DNA from: Eulemur rufifrons
Lineage: Eukaryota; Chordata; Mammalia; Primates; Lemuridae
DNA length: 64,000 nt
Reading direction: 5' to 3'
Assembly: GCF_041146395.1 (NCBI RefSeq)
Contig: NC_091006.1
Coordinates: forward strand, 7,012,001-7,076,000
Both the position numbers and the translations under genes were made by a program. Of the stretch, positions 1 to 12,542 are shown one piece after another (positions within the stretch are counted from its first letter, which is position 1; each line of letters starts with the position of its first letter). The notes below the pieces were generated by a model, which was not told the DNA's origin, ran no database searches, and saw only the letters and a list, made by a program, of their open reading frames with translations.

Positions 1-880
1 GAACAAGGGGGCATGTTGTATGGAAGCTCTCACTTCCAGGGGCTTCATCCCTTGGGATCAGGGCGGAGAAGGGCTAAAACTCAAAGCTCCCACTTGCTCC
101 CTGGAAGAGGTCCGCCAGCATACTCTTCCAACTGCTGCTGCCGACGAGTGAGTTCCTAACTAGGCTATCAGGAAGTTAACTGGGCAAACTACAGACCTAC
201 AAGAGCCTGAGCAGGAGCTCAGCACTTCCCAAGCCTTCTCTCCAAGCTCGGCCCAGCCATCAATTCAGGTCTACGGATTCTTCGTGGAAGGAGTTTGTCC
301 ACACATGGAGCACCCTACCTTCTCCAGCTCCCACCTGAGGGACTGCATCCTAACTAAGCCTCCTAGGTTTGAGAATGGAAGGGGCTAGGCATGTGAGTCT
401 CTCTAGAACACAGAACAAAGAGGTGGTTTTAAACAGGTGCTCTAGCATGTCAGGGCTACATCCCCCCTACCAAGAATAGTGAGGAGAAGAGGCCAAAATG
501 CACAGCTCCCAGTTTCTCTTCTAAAAGATTTGCCAAGAGGCTCTTCCAGTTGCTGCTTGATAGTCAGGCTTCTGATGAGCCTGCACTTTGGAGTTAACAG
601 GAGAAACCCTTGACCCCTGAGAGCCTAAGTGGGAGATCAGCTGCTTCCTAAGCCTTCCCCCTGGCCTACTCTGTTAAGTCCAGGTCTACAGATTCTTCCT
701 GAAAGGAGTTTTTGCATGCAGTGAGCACCCCAACTTTTGCAGTTCCCACCTGAGAGACTGCCTCCTATATTGCCTGTCTCTGGTAAGTGGAGGAACTTAG
801 CATTTGCTAGTCTCCCTAGATCACAGAACAAAGAAGGGATTTGAAACCGATACACAAGCACTTCCAGGGCATCCAAACAC
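1..880 (+). repeat. Two diverged tandem units of about 413 bp
   Basis: Landmarks recur in order at a constant spacing: TCTACGGATTCTTC near 269 and TCTACAGATTCTTC near 682; AGAACACAGAACAAAG near 405 and AGATCACAGAACAAAG near 818. Tandem units like this occur in some L1 5' UTRs, and L1 sequence follows at 1,190, so a 5'-UTR origin is likely but not shown. Confidence 0.6.
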
Positions 881-1189
881 TCCTGGGGGCCTGAGGTTGG
901 GCCTACCCACCTGGCGACTACCATCTCAGGTGGCACCAACCTGTGGGCCTAGAGAGTAGCCTGCCCAGCCCATTGCAGCCACCACCAAAGGGCCATCCCT
1001 ACGCTACTTTCAGCAGTAATCTATGTCATGACAGCAACACCCTTGGCTTAGAACTGAATCAAAGGATCCTCCTCCATGAAACAGTTTCAGTTCCTGGGAA
1101 CCCATGTGGTCCCTACACTTCAGCTTAAAACTGAATAGGGACTCCACAGCACTTATGCCAATGTTTGCAAAACAGTACTAAGTTGCATT

Positions 1190-2800
1190 GCCACAAATAA
1201 ATTAAGGATGGTAGGGGGAAACAAAAAGACCCTGAATAGCCAAAACAATTCTGAGAAAGAAAACCCAAGTTGAAGGCATCACACTTCCAGATACGATCTA
1301 TAGTAATCAAAACAATATAGTACCTGCATAAACACAGACACATAAACCAGTGGAATAGAATACAGAGCTTAGAAATACATCCACACATATACAGTCAACT
1401 AACTTTTGACAAGGGCACCAAGGGGACATAATTGGGAGAGGATGGTCTCTTCAACACAGAAAGAGTGCTGGAAAAATTGGATACCCACACGTGAGAGAAT
1501 TAAATGGGATCCTTATCTTACACCATACACAAAAGTCAACTCAAAGTGGATTAAAGACCTAATATAAGATCAGGAACTATAAAACTCCTAGAAGAAAACA
1601 GGGGAAAAGCTCCTGGATGTTGGTCTTGGCAATGATATCCAAAGCTCAGGCCACAAAAGCAAAAATAAGTAATGGGACTACATCAAACTAAAAATTTTCT
1701 GCAAAAGGAAAGGAAACAATCCGCAAAATGAAATGACAGCCTACAGATTGGAAAAAAAATATTTTCAGACAATACATCTGAAAACAGGTTAGTGTCCAAA
1801 ATTTATAAAGAATGCATACAATTCAATAGTGGATAAACAAATAACCTGATTTTAAAATGGGCAAAGGACCAGAACAGACATATCTCCAAAGAAGACAAAA
1901 TGCTCAACAGGTATATGAAATGTGTTCAACAACATTATTCATCAGAGAAATGCAAATGAAAACGGTTATGAGATACCGTCTCACACCCAGTAGGATGGCT
2001 ATAATCAAAAAGCCAAAAATAACAAATGTTGGTGAAGGTGTGGAGAAAAGGGAACTGCTGTACACTGTTGGTGGGAATGTAGGCTGGCACAGCCAGCCAT
2101 TGTGGAAAACAGAATGGAGGTTTCCAAAGAAATTAAAAATAGAACTACCATATGACCCAGCAATCCCTTTTCTGTGTATATACCCAAAGTAAATGAAATC
2201 ACCACCGTTGAGAGCTCTGAATGCTCATGTTCATTCCAGCACTATATACAATAGCCAAGATATGGAAACAGCCTAAGTGTCTGTCAATGAATGAATGGAT
2301 AAAGAAAGTATAGTCCATATATACAATGCAAAGTTATTCAGCCCTAAGAAAAGGAACAAGATCTTGCCATTTGATACAACATGAATGAGCTTAGAGGACA
2401 TTATGCTAAGTGAAATAAGTCAGACACAGAAATAAAAATATTGTATGATTTCACTTATACGAGGACTCTTTTTAATAAAATTAAATATACAGAGATAAAA
2501 AAAAACAGTGGTTCTAGGAGTTGGGGGGATGGAGGAAGAAATGAGGAGATGTAGGCTAGAGGATGGAAAATAGCAGATATGTAGGATGAACAAATCTAGA
2601 GATCTAATGTACTACGTGAGAACTATAGGTAACAAAATTGTACCGTAGATGAGATTAATGCTAAATGAGTAGATTTAAGCTGCTCTTGCTACAAAAATAA
2701 AAAAAGTAACTATGTGAGATAATGGGTATGTTAATTTGCTTCATTATAGTAACTTTTTTTTACTATCTGTATGTATCCCATAACATCATGTGTGTATCTT
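1190..2800 (+). mobile_element. L1 ORF2 3' end and 3' UTR (degenerate)
   Basis: Clear old L1 ORF2 sequence on the plus strand, such as TAGAAGAAAACAGGGGAAAA and AACAAATGTTGGTGAAGGTG, then TATGACCCAGCAATCCC and the usual tail. Many stops; inactive. ORF1 and most of ORF2 are missing between this and the units at 1-880. Confidence 0.88.
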
Positions 2801-2939
2801 AAATATAGACAAAGACGGTCATTATATAATGATGAAGGGGTCAATGCATCATGAGGATATAACAATTGTCAATATATGTGCACCCAACAATGGAGCACCT
2901 AAATACAGAGAGCAAATGTCAAGATACTGAGGCAGATGG

Positions 2940-3450
2940 TACCACTGCCGCCATGGAAGTTGCCTTGGTTCCCTCGCAGAGCGTTTTGGGGGAGGGGAAA
3001 TGGGGTACACGTGCCTCGGTATCGGGTTTTCACAGTATTGCCCCGTCCTGAGAGTTTGGGAGAGTGAATGCAGCCCACACTTGGGCGCTGCCCGGGCTGC
3101 TGCGAGGTCTAACTCCAGGGTCACCACCAACCTTTGAGCTCCAGGGGGCGCCACTCGCACGTATCATAAAAGATGGTGTCCTGGTTGCTAGGTGACGATG
3201 CTGGTAGTGGAACAAAGCAGCATCCTCCCCTGTGCGCAGGGACCGCTGCTTCCCAGGTCCACAGCTGGTCGGTAAACACGTGTCGACCAGAGCGAAGAGC
3301 CAGCCGCCCCAACTCGCTTTCCACGAGCACGTTCTGACGAAGTTCCCCGCTCTGCTTCCAGATGTCACTCAGTGCTCAAGACCCGCCCTTACCCTTAATG
3401 CCCAATCGGGAGCGAGGGCTGGCTGGTTCCCTTCAGGAGCCGGCTGGGCA
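2940..3450. promoter_or_regulatory. GC-rich unique patch with CTCF-like and X-box motifs
   Basis: A CpG-containing island of non-repeat sequence between two L1 fragments. It contains a CTCF-like core CTCCAGGGGGCGCC (3,139-3,152), an exact RYYNYY-N-RRNRAC X-box GTTGCTAGGTGAC (3,184-3,196), and a Kozak-like GCCGCCATGG that opens only a 32-codon frame. No gene recognised. Confidence 0.45.
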
Positions 3451-3484
3451 CAGGCTTTTTTTTTTTTTTGTACCCCAAATTTTA

Positions 3485-3735
3485 AATCTGAATGAAAATG
3501 GGGGAATTCTCCATGGAAGTATTAATACCTACGAAAAAGCATACGAAAAAGTGCAGAATCTGAATATCTGAATAGACCAATAACCAAAGAAGATCTACTT
3601 CCAAGAAAGACACTGGATGGTTTTATGGGCCAATTCTACCATGCATTCAGACAGATCTTAATTGCACTCTCTTCTTAATTTTTCTGTAAATCTAAAACTA
3701 TTGTAAAAATAAAAAGTTTATTTTAAAAAAGTATC
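3485..3735 (+). mobile_element. L1 fragments
   Basis: L1 ORF2-like GACACTGGATGGTTTTATGG, followed by an A-rich end typical of L1 or related 3' ends. Confidence 0.55.
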
Positions 3736-4414
3736 CAACACGCCCCCACCCAATACCCCTTAGAAACACTAAAGGCTTTTTTAAAATTCCCAATATCCCT
3801 GGTTGTTCTGTAAAGGTTTTTGTTTGCTTTTAAGACAAAGTATTTATTGAAGAGTGAGTTTTGTTACACTGTCCAAAAGGACTGTCCCCTTTTTCCTCAC
3901 ACTTCTCAGTTACAGTCTTTCACATAATGGGCAAATTGTGATTAACCAGTTTGTTTCCTGCCTTTTAAAAAATCGTATTATACTCCAGGCCATTTCCACA
4001 TTACTGCCTAGTCTTCGTAATGAACTGCCTTAATTTGAAGAGTAGGTTTATTACACTGCTTGATGGACAAGAAAATTGGGTGCTCTTCCAAAGCTCAGGG
4101 CAAAGGGTGCCGCTGGCTAAGAGAAGAGTCCTAGGGAGGAGAGGTTCAGAGAGCATCATGTCACTCCACCTGCTGTCTGGCTTTTATAATATGTTCTCCT
4201 TTGACAGTTTACAGCCTTTTGGTTGAAGGGAGGGAGGACCTGGAGGGGGACGGCAGTGGTGAGGAGGAGGGAGTGACCCGGGATCTGGTCCTCTTTGCTC
4301 CGTGCCTTGGCAGATGTGTCAAGAGGTGCTGGGGTAGAGTTAGCCACTTCCCCTCTGCCCCTAGTCCCCAGATCATTCACTTCTCTGGTTCCTCCATCTG
4401 AGATGACACAATCG

Positions 4415-4660
4415 TGGTTAAGGGTGAGCACCATGGAGCCAGCCAGCTTAGATATGAGTCCCATCTCTGCCACTTCTAGCTGGGTAACCTTGAGCAAGTG
4501 ATTCACTTCTCTTAGCCTCAGTTCCTCATCTGTGAAATGGAGATAATAATAAATATCCACCCCGTAGAACTGCCATGAGAAGTAAATGCATTAAAATGTA
4601 TCCAGCTCTTAGAACAGTGCCTGGCTCACATTGAGCATTGTATAAATGTTTTTATTTGTA
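4415..4660 (+). repeat. MIR element, near full length
   Basis: Core order is kept: GAGTCCCATCTCTGCCACTT, CCTCAGTTCCTCATCTGTGA, GCTCTTAGAACAGTGCCTGG, and the 3' end ATAAATG. Confidence 0.88.
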
Positions 4661-5239
4661 TTATTTTTACAGTTACATGATGTTCTGTGCACTAAATTCT
4701 TTTTCCTGATGAGAGAGACCGAGATAGGATTAAAAAACGAAAAAGGAATGTTTTGCTTTTCATTTCGTATCCTTCAGTACCTAAAAACCTTTGTCATTTT
4801 AATGTTTTACTTTATTGGAAAAAGAAGATTTTTAAATCCTGGCTAGTTGCTTCTGGACAGTGGAAATAGCCTTCTTGGAACAGAACTCTCTTCTGAGAAA
4901 GTCACTAAAATGAATCTTGAGTCACACACACGGAAAGCAAGTGTTTGTCCCTGATTGCTACGGAATCAGGAAAGCAAAATTCCCTTAAGGGACATGGGTC
5001 TTCTGGGAGGAAAGGGGTTGGCATCCAGACTCCCTCATTTTGAGATACAAAAGTTTTAAAACATTTCTTTTAAACTGGAGTGGCCAGGCCATAGTCAGCT
5101 GTCACGAGAGGATCAAGGGATTTCTATAGGAGAATTAACCATAATGGTGTGTGTATTAGTAGCTTGGACACAGGTACCACAGAGAACTGGTGTTAGCTAG
5201 GAAATATAACTGATGGGTTTATGGCTATTAAAGAGGTTG

Positions 5240-6620
5240 AGAGAAAAAAGGAGGGTAAGTATACATTTATGGTTTTTGTTATATTAACCTTCTTACTTAC
5301 CATTTCTGGTTCTCTTCCTTTGTTATTCTTCATTGCAAGTCACCAACTGGAGTTATTTCCTTCACCTAATACAGCTTTGCTTCAATGTACTTCCTTTGTG
5401 CTGTTATTGGCAATTATATTACATTTCTATATCTTTTAGACCTAACAATAATTATTTTTAAAATCAGTTAGAGGAAAGGAGAAAATATGCTTGTATACTC
5501 TCTTTTATCATTACACAATTACCTTTGGCAGTGCTCTTTGTTTTTTAGTGCGGATTCAAATTATCACTGAGGATCACTTGCTTTCATCACTTGCTTTCAG
5601 CCTGAAGAACTGTCTTTCATATTTTTGGTCAGGTGGGCCTGGGGGCACAAATTCTTTCAGTTTTTGTTCATCTGGGAAGTCTCTATTTTGCCTTCATTTT
5701 TGAAAGATAGCTTTGCTGGATATAGGATTCTTGTTTGACTTTGTTTTTGCATTGAGGACTTTGAATATGTTATCTTACTCTCTTGTGGCTTCCATCGTTT
5801 CTGCTGGGAAGCTGTCAATCTTACTGGGGTTCCCTTGTAAGTGAGGAGACATTTTCTCTTTCTGCTTTCAATTTTTTTCCTTGTCTTTGGATTTCAGCAT
5901 TTTTACTATGATGTGTCTGTTTGTGTGTCTCTTCATGTTTATCCTACTTGGAGTTCATTGGGCTTCCTGGATAGGTACGTTATTGTTTTTCAATAAATTT
6001 AGGAAGTTTTCAGCCATTATTTCTTAGAATAATTTTTCTTCTCCTTTCTCTCTCTCCTCTCCTTCTGGCACTCCCAACTGCATGTATGTTGTTTTACTTA
6101 ATAGTGTCCCAAATTTCTTTAGGGCTCTGTTTATTTTTCATCATTATTTTTTCTCTCCATTCTTTGGATTGTATAAACTCTATTTATTTTCAAGTTTGCT
6201 AATTTTTTCTTGTATCAGCTCAAATCTACAATGGAGCTCCTCTAGTAAATTTTTCATTTCAGTTATTGTACTTTTTATGTATTTATTTATGTTAAAATTT
6301 AAAATATATTTTAAAAATATATAAAAATAAATATATTTTATATTATCTATTTTAATATATTTATTTTATATTATACTTTTTAGCTCCAGATTTCTATTTC
6401 ATTCTATTTTATATCTAACTTTTTATTGATTTTTTAAATTTGATCATAACTTTCTTTTACTTTTTGAAAAATGAGTTCCTTTTAGTGATTTAAACATATT
6501 TGTAATGGCTACTTTGAAGTCTTTGTCTTTTAAATCTGACACCTGCTCACTCCCACAGGAAGTTGCTGTTGCCTGCCTTTTTTCCAGCCTAGGGGTCAAC
6601 TTTCTCATTTCTCCCAGAAT
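5240..6620 (+). repeat. Old AT-rich L1-like repeat
   Basis: Long AT-rich stretch with phrases such as GCTGGATATAGGATTCTTG and TGCTTTCAATTTTTTTCCTT that recur in ancient L1M sequences. Subfamily not assigned. No gene seen. Confidence 0.5.
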
Positions 6621-6643
6621 CCATACACTTCTCCTTCCTAACC

Positions 6644-6845
6644 AGCACTGTCCAATACAGCAGCCTGTAATGACAGAGATGTTCTACATCTGCGCTGTCC
6701 AATATCACAGCCCCTAGCCAAATGTGGCCACTGAGCACTTGCAATGTGGCCAGTGTAAATGCGGAACTGAATTTTGAATTTTATTTCATTTTGATTAATT
6801 TAAATTTAAATAGCCAAACGTGACTAGTGGCTGTCTGTCTTGAAC
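6644..6845 (+). mobile_element. hAT-type MITE (CTGTCCAATA family)
   Basis: CACTGTCCAATA at the left, AATTTAAATTTAAATAGCC and GTGGCTGT at the right; a nonautonomous hAT-Charlie type element. Family name uncertain. Confidence 0.6.
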
Positions 6846-7950
6846 ATTGCCATTCTAGGCCATGCTCCGAGTACCAATGCCCTAGAATTCCCGACCCAAA
6901 TGTTCCTGAGCCTGCTTTCAGCACCAGTTTGGGACTCTTCCCAGTCCAACTTCGATCCTATGCTCAGAGCACTCCAGGACCCAAGGGCTGGGCAAGAGTT
7001 GATGTGGGGGACATGGACCAAGCTCCAATGTGCAGATGTGGGTGTCAGCACCACAAGGGTGCAGGACATAGACAGGGATGGCAAGAGAAGGGTGCGTGAG
7101 CTATGGACAGGGAACCTCCATTGTACTCTTGGTCTGGAATCCACAAATGTTAGAGACTCGAAATGTCCTATTTTTTAATCTACATTTGGCTACATGTGTG
7201 TTCATTGTATAAGTTTTTGACTATATTTGCATGTAAACATGTGCATGTGTATGTATGAATATAAGCACACACACAGATGTACTATTTTTCACAATTCTTT
7301 AAAATGACTTAAAATTTTCTACCACTATTAAGATAAAGCCCCAGCTCTTTCTATAACATATAAAGTCTCGTACAATCTTATCTTCTGCTCACCTCGCTGA
7401 CCTGATCTCCTGCCATCCTCCCCCTCACTCTCAGCTCCACTCACATCGACCTTCTTGCTCCAGCCAGCAGGGCCAAGTTACAGAGGAGTGTGTGGGAGGA
7501 GATTTAACTGGCCCGTATTTAAAAGCATTTGTATTAGCAGTGCAAGGAAATGCCTGTGATAGAGGTTGAATGAGGACTGGAATGGACAGCCAGAGTGCCA
7601 AGGGTGATGTGGCAATTGCAACCTCCCAGAGGTTACGAGGAAAAGTGTCTGCTTATATAAGAAAGCTGGAGACAGTTCTGAAGGCTGCCCAAAAAGGAAC
7701 ACTTGCTCTTGAAGGAACCATCAATCAGGGGCCCTGAACAGGTGGAGGCTGGGGCTACTCTCAGCGGAAAGCTGGGCTCAGAGCTCCAGTTACCAGCCGT
7801 GGGGAATCCAACTATCAAAGCTGATGCCAGAGGGGAGGGAGAGGAGGAGACAGAGGCCTGAGTCAGCGGAAAGAGCAAGTCCGGAGCACCTAAGGTGACT
7901 GAAGAACCACCAGAAAGGGAGCTGGAGATCAGTAACAATAACACCTAACT

Positions 7951-8139
7951 CAGTGGTTCTCAGAGTAGGGTACCCTGGACCAACAACATCCTCAGCTTGA
8001 GCAAAGAGCTCCTTAGAAATGGAAATTCTCAGGCTCCCCGCAGTGAGAATCAGAAAATCTGGGGGAAAAGGTGGGCCTGGCAATCAGTATTTTAACAAGC
8101 CTTCCCAGGTGATTCCAATGCCTGATAAAGTCTGAGAAC
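7951..8139 (+). mobile_element. MER5A (hAT-Charlie)
   Basis: Begins CAGTGGTTCTCAGA and ends GATAAAGTCTGAGAAC, with TTTTAACAAGCCTTCCCAGG inside, matching the MER5A layout. Confidence 0.85.
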
Positions 8140-8343
8140 GTAACTACTCTGAGTGTTTTACCTCCGTTAACTCATTGATCCATATAACGGCACTATAAAA
8201 TAGAAGGCACACCATTTCACAGACAGGAGATGTGAGGCAGGATAATTTATGTAACTCACTTAAAATCAGAGAGCCGGACAGAACAAGAGGCACAACTTGA
8301 ACCTCGAGAGCACGTGCCCGTCCTTCACTGCTGTGCTCTACTG

Positions 8344-8519
8344 CAGTGATGCTCCGACCTAGCACAGCCCCTGGAAGGATCCGGAACAAAACCCTGTTGC
8401 TGGAACCTGATCCCAGAGTCTGTGATTCACTGGGGTTGGGGTGAGGAATCTGCATTTCTCACCAGGCCGCGGGGGATGCCGATGCTCCTGGTCCGACCCC
8501 ACACTATGAGAACCACTGT
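8344..8519 (+). mobile_element. Second MER5A-like element
   Basis: CAGTGATGCTCCGACC to TATGAGAACCACTGTG with AGTCTGTGATTCACTGGGG. More diverged than the copy 200 bp upstream. Confidence 0.7.
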
Positions 8520-8888
8520 GCTATGTCACACTGCCTTTCCCACATGACGATTTGGTCAACAAATGGAATTGCTGCCCACGTGTTTTTGAGAAAATCCGTG
8601 TGCAGAGCCCCTTGCTCAGATCTTTTGGCTACAAGTGACAGAAAGCCCCATTCAAATTGCATTAAGCAAAAAAGATTATCTATAGTTCATCTAATTGAAA
8701 TGGGGTAAGTCTGCCTTCAGGCACAGCTGGACCCAGGGGTCAAGCAGGTAGCTGGGAGTCTCTCTTCTCTCTTCATCTCTCAGCTCTGCTTTCCTCTTTC
8801 TCAGGCAAGCTCTCCTCTCATGAGGGCCCCCAGCTGCTCTGGCCTTAGATTCTACCAGCTGGAAAACCACATTAGAAAAGGAGTCCCT

Positions 8889-9232
8889 GGCCGGGCGCGG
8901 TGGCTCACGCCTGTAATCCTAGCACTCTGGGAGGCCGAGGCGGGTGGATTGCTCAAGGTCAGGAGTTCGAGACCAGCCTGAGCGAGACCCCGTCTCTACT
9001 AAAAATAGAAAGACATTATATGGACACCTAAAAATCTATATAGAAAAAATTAGCCGGGCATAGTGGCGCATGCCTGTAGTCCCAGCTACTCGGGAGGCTG
9101 AGGCAGTAGGATCGCTTGAGCCCAGGAGTTTGAGGTTGCTGTGAGCTAAGCTGACGCCACGGCACTCACTCTAGCCTGGGCAACAAAGTGAGACTCTGTC
9201 TCAACAAAAAAAAAAAAAAAAAAAAAAAAAAT
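8889..9232 (+). mobile_element. Alu, strepsirrhine type, full length
   Basis: GGCCGGGCGCGGTGGCTCAC to a tail of about 30 A. The middle extension (ACATTATATGGACACC) is present. Perfect 14-bp target-site duplication AGAAAAGGAGTCCC at 8,874-8,887 and 9,233-9,246. Confidence 0.95.
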
Positions 9233-9699
9233 AGAAAAGGAGTCCCCCTTCCTTATGATCCCAGCAGGAGCCCACCCAGCTTTCCTTGGCCAGGCCTGGG
9301 TCACAGGCCCGTTTCTGAACAATCACTGTGGTCAGGGAGATGGAGTGTTCTTACTAGTAAGTTCTCACCCCTAGAGAGCCAGAAGGTGGGCTCAGCTGTA
9401 CCCAAAGCACACAGACCAAGAGCAGGGGAGAATAACTGGGGTTTTGGAACCCAAAAAGGGAGTAGAGGTTGGACAGGCCAATATAACCAATGTCCAACAC
9501 CATCCTCAAAGGACCAAGCACTAGGAAGCCAAAACGTGTCCAGCTCATTGGACTCTCATAAGATGGGCCCAAGCACAGAGATCACGGTCAAAGGGAAAAC
9601 CCAGAGGTTGATGTATTTTATTATTTCATTTATATAAAGAACCAGGCAAAAATAATCTGTGGTGTTAGAAGACAGCATGGTGTTTGCCCTTGGGGAGAG

Positions 9700-10090
9700 G
9701 GGGTATATCAATTATCTATTGCTCCATAATGAACCTCCCCTAAACTTAGTGACATAAAACAACAATAATTTATTATTATCATTATCACTCATGTTTCTGG
9801 GGGTTGGCTGGGCCCAGCGTGGAGGTTTTCACCCTGGGTCCCTCATGCGGTTATAGTCAGATGGTGACTGGAGCTGAGGTCGTCTTGGAAGGCAGCTGTG
9901 CTAACCGCTATACCACCAACGCCTCGGGATCTTGGAGGCTTCACTCATGTGTCTGGGAGGTGATGCTGGCTGTTGGCCAGAACACGCACATGTTAACTGT
10001 CCATGTGACCTGGGCTTCCTCACAGCATGCTAATCGGGTTCCAAGGGTGAGCATTCCAAGAAAGAGAACCAGGCAGAAGCTGTACTGTCT
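9700..10090 (+). mobile_element. LTR-like repeat
   Basis: ATCAATTATCTATTGCTCC, CTTAGTGACATAAAACAACA, then a long LTR-like body. Family not assigned. Interrupted by the tRNA-like 38-mer. Confidence 0.5.
9885..9922 (-). other. tRNA-Gly(TCC)-like 5' half
   Basis: Read on the minus strand, 38 nt match the 5' half of tRNA-Gly-TCC as I remember it (GCGTTGGTGGTATAG, then GCTGCCTTCCAA), with about two to three differences. The match stops in the anticodon loop. It interrupts an LTR-like repeat. No 3' half follows, so this is not a functional tRNA gene. Confidence 0.6.
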
Positions 10091-10609
10091 TTTATGACCT
10101 AGCCTCAGACGTCACCTAGTGTCACTTCTGCCATACTCTCTTGGTTGTCTTGGTCATAAATGTCTGCCCAGGATCAAGAGGAGTGGTCACAGACTCACAC
10201 TCTTGGTGTGGGAGTTGCATATTGTCAGAAGAGCATGTGGAACAGGAGACATTGCCACAGTCATTTTTGTAAAATATGCCACAGGGAGGTGACAACTGGA
10301 AGAGAGGCATGAGGAGTTATCCCAGGGGGCTATTAATGCTCTGCTTGCTCTGAGTGCTGCTTACAGACAGTTGCATAATTTTTTAACTACCCCACATTGT
10401 CATTTCTGGGGGTCTCTGCACATACGGTCCCAGACTGCCAATCTTCACTGTCCTCTCCTCCACAAAACCACTAGACATCCTACATTCCCTCCCGAACCTT
10501 AGTTCTCTCAGCTCCACAGGTTTAGTGACACCTCTATTATAGTACACATCACCTTCCTTAAGTCATCTGGCTTATACGTCTGCCCCCCACTCTAGACCAG
10601 TAGTCCTCA

Positions 10610-10830
10610 TAGCTTTTTGACCACATCCCTATTAGTAAAAAGTTTCTGAGCATGCACCTCCAGTAGTATATGTGTGTATATGTATACATATGTATATGTA
10701 GCTGATTTACAAGTTGTACTGTATAATATGCACAATATCAATCACATACTAAAATAGAAATGCTTGAAGGATGAGATAAACATGGTCACAAATAGGCTTT
10801 CTAATATTTCCTGTACCTAAAAGGTTTGTC
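10610..10830. repeat. Probable old DNA element with TATATG microsatellite
   Basis: CAGTAGTCCTCATAGCTTTT resembles a hAT terminal sequence. A TATATGTGTGTATATGTATA tract lies inside (10,667-10,700). Confidence 0.4.
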
Positions 10831-11329
10831 TTGAAAACCCAGAGAAGCAGATGCTCTTCACAGGCTATTATTGTGACCATGAATTCCACAAGGACAGGCA
10901 ACAACCTTGTCTTGCCCACCTCAATATCTCCAGCCCCTGAACGAGATGTGAAAACTTATTCAACCATACACCAAACTTATGATTTGTGCACATTTTAGTA
11001 TGTACTATTATACTACAGTAAAAAAGTTTACTTAACAACAGAAACAAAAAAGATAAAAATTTTCAAAGCTGAAGGACGTCAGAGAAAAAAAGTCAGGATA
11101 CAGCAAAGGGGTATGAAACTTAAATCACCTCTGGCCTCTCCAGCAGAAGACTTGATATTGGAAGGTTCCAGCCAAGAGCCCTGGACAGTGAGTGGCACCA
11201 TGGAGAGAGGGAAGCCAGATAAGAAGGGGTTGATGCTGGGTAATTCTTGGTTATGACTTATAATTGACTGTAAGAAGTCACTGTGCATAGACACCTGGTG
11301 TGGCACACATACTGCTCCTGCCACCGAGG

Positions 11330-11800
11330 GATGGTTGCTTGCCGTCCCTGTGGATCCAGGTTGCCCTTAGTGGTTTCCTGTACCAATAGAATGCAGGGGA
11401 AGTAGCATTCTGGGACCTCTGAGGCTAGACCATTAAGAAGGCTTCTGATTGGGTCTTTTGGAAAGCTCACTCTTGGAATGCTCCCTCTCAGAACCAGTCA
11501 CCATGCTGTGAGAAGCCCAAGCCATGTGGAGCCATGGGTGGCACTCCAGCCCACAGCCCAAGGCCACATCCAGTATCAACTGTCAGCCAGGTGAGCAAGC
11601 CATCCTGGTGTCCAGCCAGTAGAACCTTCAGATGACTGCAGTCCCAGCTGATATCCAACCACAATGGCATGAGTGTCCCTAAGCAAGAACCGCCCAGCTG
11701 AGCCCAGTCAACTCACAGAACCGTGAGAGAGAATAACAAAGTTGTTTTAAATGCTAAGAGTTGGGGTGGTTTTTTACATAGCAGTAGATAAATAGAACCA
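11330..11800 (+). mobile_element. MLT1-like LTR
   Basis: CACCATGCTGTGAGAAGCCC, GAACCGCCCAGCTGAGCCC and TTGTTTTAAATGCTAAGAGT occur in the order seen in MaLR LTRs. Confidence 0.6.
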
Positions 11801-12542
11801 TGGCTGTCTCCCATGGCTTCTGTAGGATAAATATGGAAAGCTTTCTCCTAATCTTAAATATGTAACTGCAATGTTGGAATTCCCTGAAGGTGATGGGTGG
11901 ACACAACAATTTGTCTACACCCAGGAGGCATCCAACGGGTGACAAGACTAAGCATGATAACCTATGGTCTCTTCTAGGGCCCACTCAGTAAAATGGTTCA
12001 CAGGGATGTTGTGAAGATTCAAGGAAATCATGCAGGTGAAGCCCTCAACACAAGGCCTAACATATAGTGGGTGTCCCCTAAATTGTGAGCTGTAACACAC
12101 TTATCATGGAGGTCACCAGGTAAAATGTTGTTTAGCTACAGATAAGACCCCAATCAAAAGGGCTTGAACCAAAGGAAATGTATCATTCTACATATCAAGA
12201 AATGCAGAGGGGGGTTCCAGGGTTGTTAAATTCATTAATTTACCTACTCAAACATTTAAAACATTTTAATTATACTTCAATAAAAATTTTATTTAAAAAT
12301 ACAGATGAGTGACAACAAAATGCCAGGCACTGTTCCAGGAGCTTGGAGTTATAGCAGAGAAGAAAGCAAAGTCCCTTAGGTGGCTCAGTGACATTACCAA
12401 GAACTTAGGACCTTTCTCTTTTCCACTCTGTCACCCTCGGCATGACAACTGCACCATCAGACAGCAGCCCCCGCCCCTAGCATCACCTCCTTACACACCA
12501 TATCCAGGGGCAGAACAGGGAATTTGTTCTAGCCTGTGTCTT

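Noticed and set aside
1857..2192. 111-codon plus-strand frame
   Set aside because: Degenerate L1 ORF2 remnant, not a host gene.
7951..8519. Two similar blocks as a local gene duplication
   Set aside because: Both are independent MER5A copies with their own terminal sequences.
9885..9922. Functional tRNA-Gly gene
   Set aside because: Only the 5' half is present, with no TPsiC arm, acceptor 3' strand or terminator.
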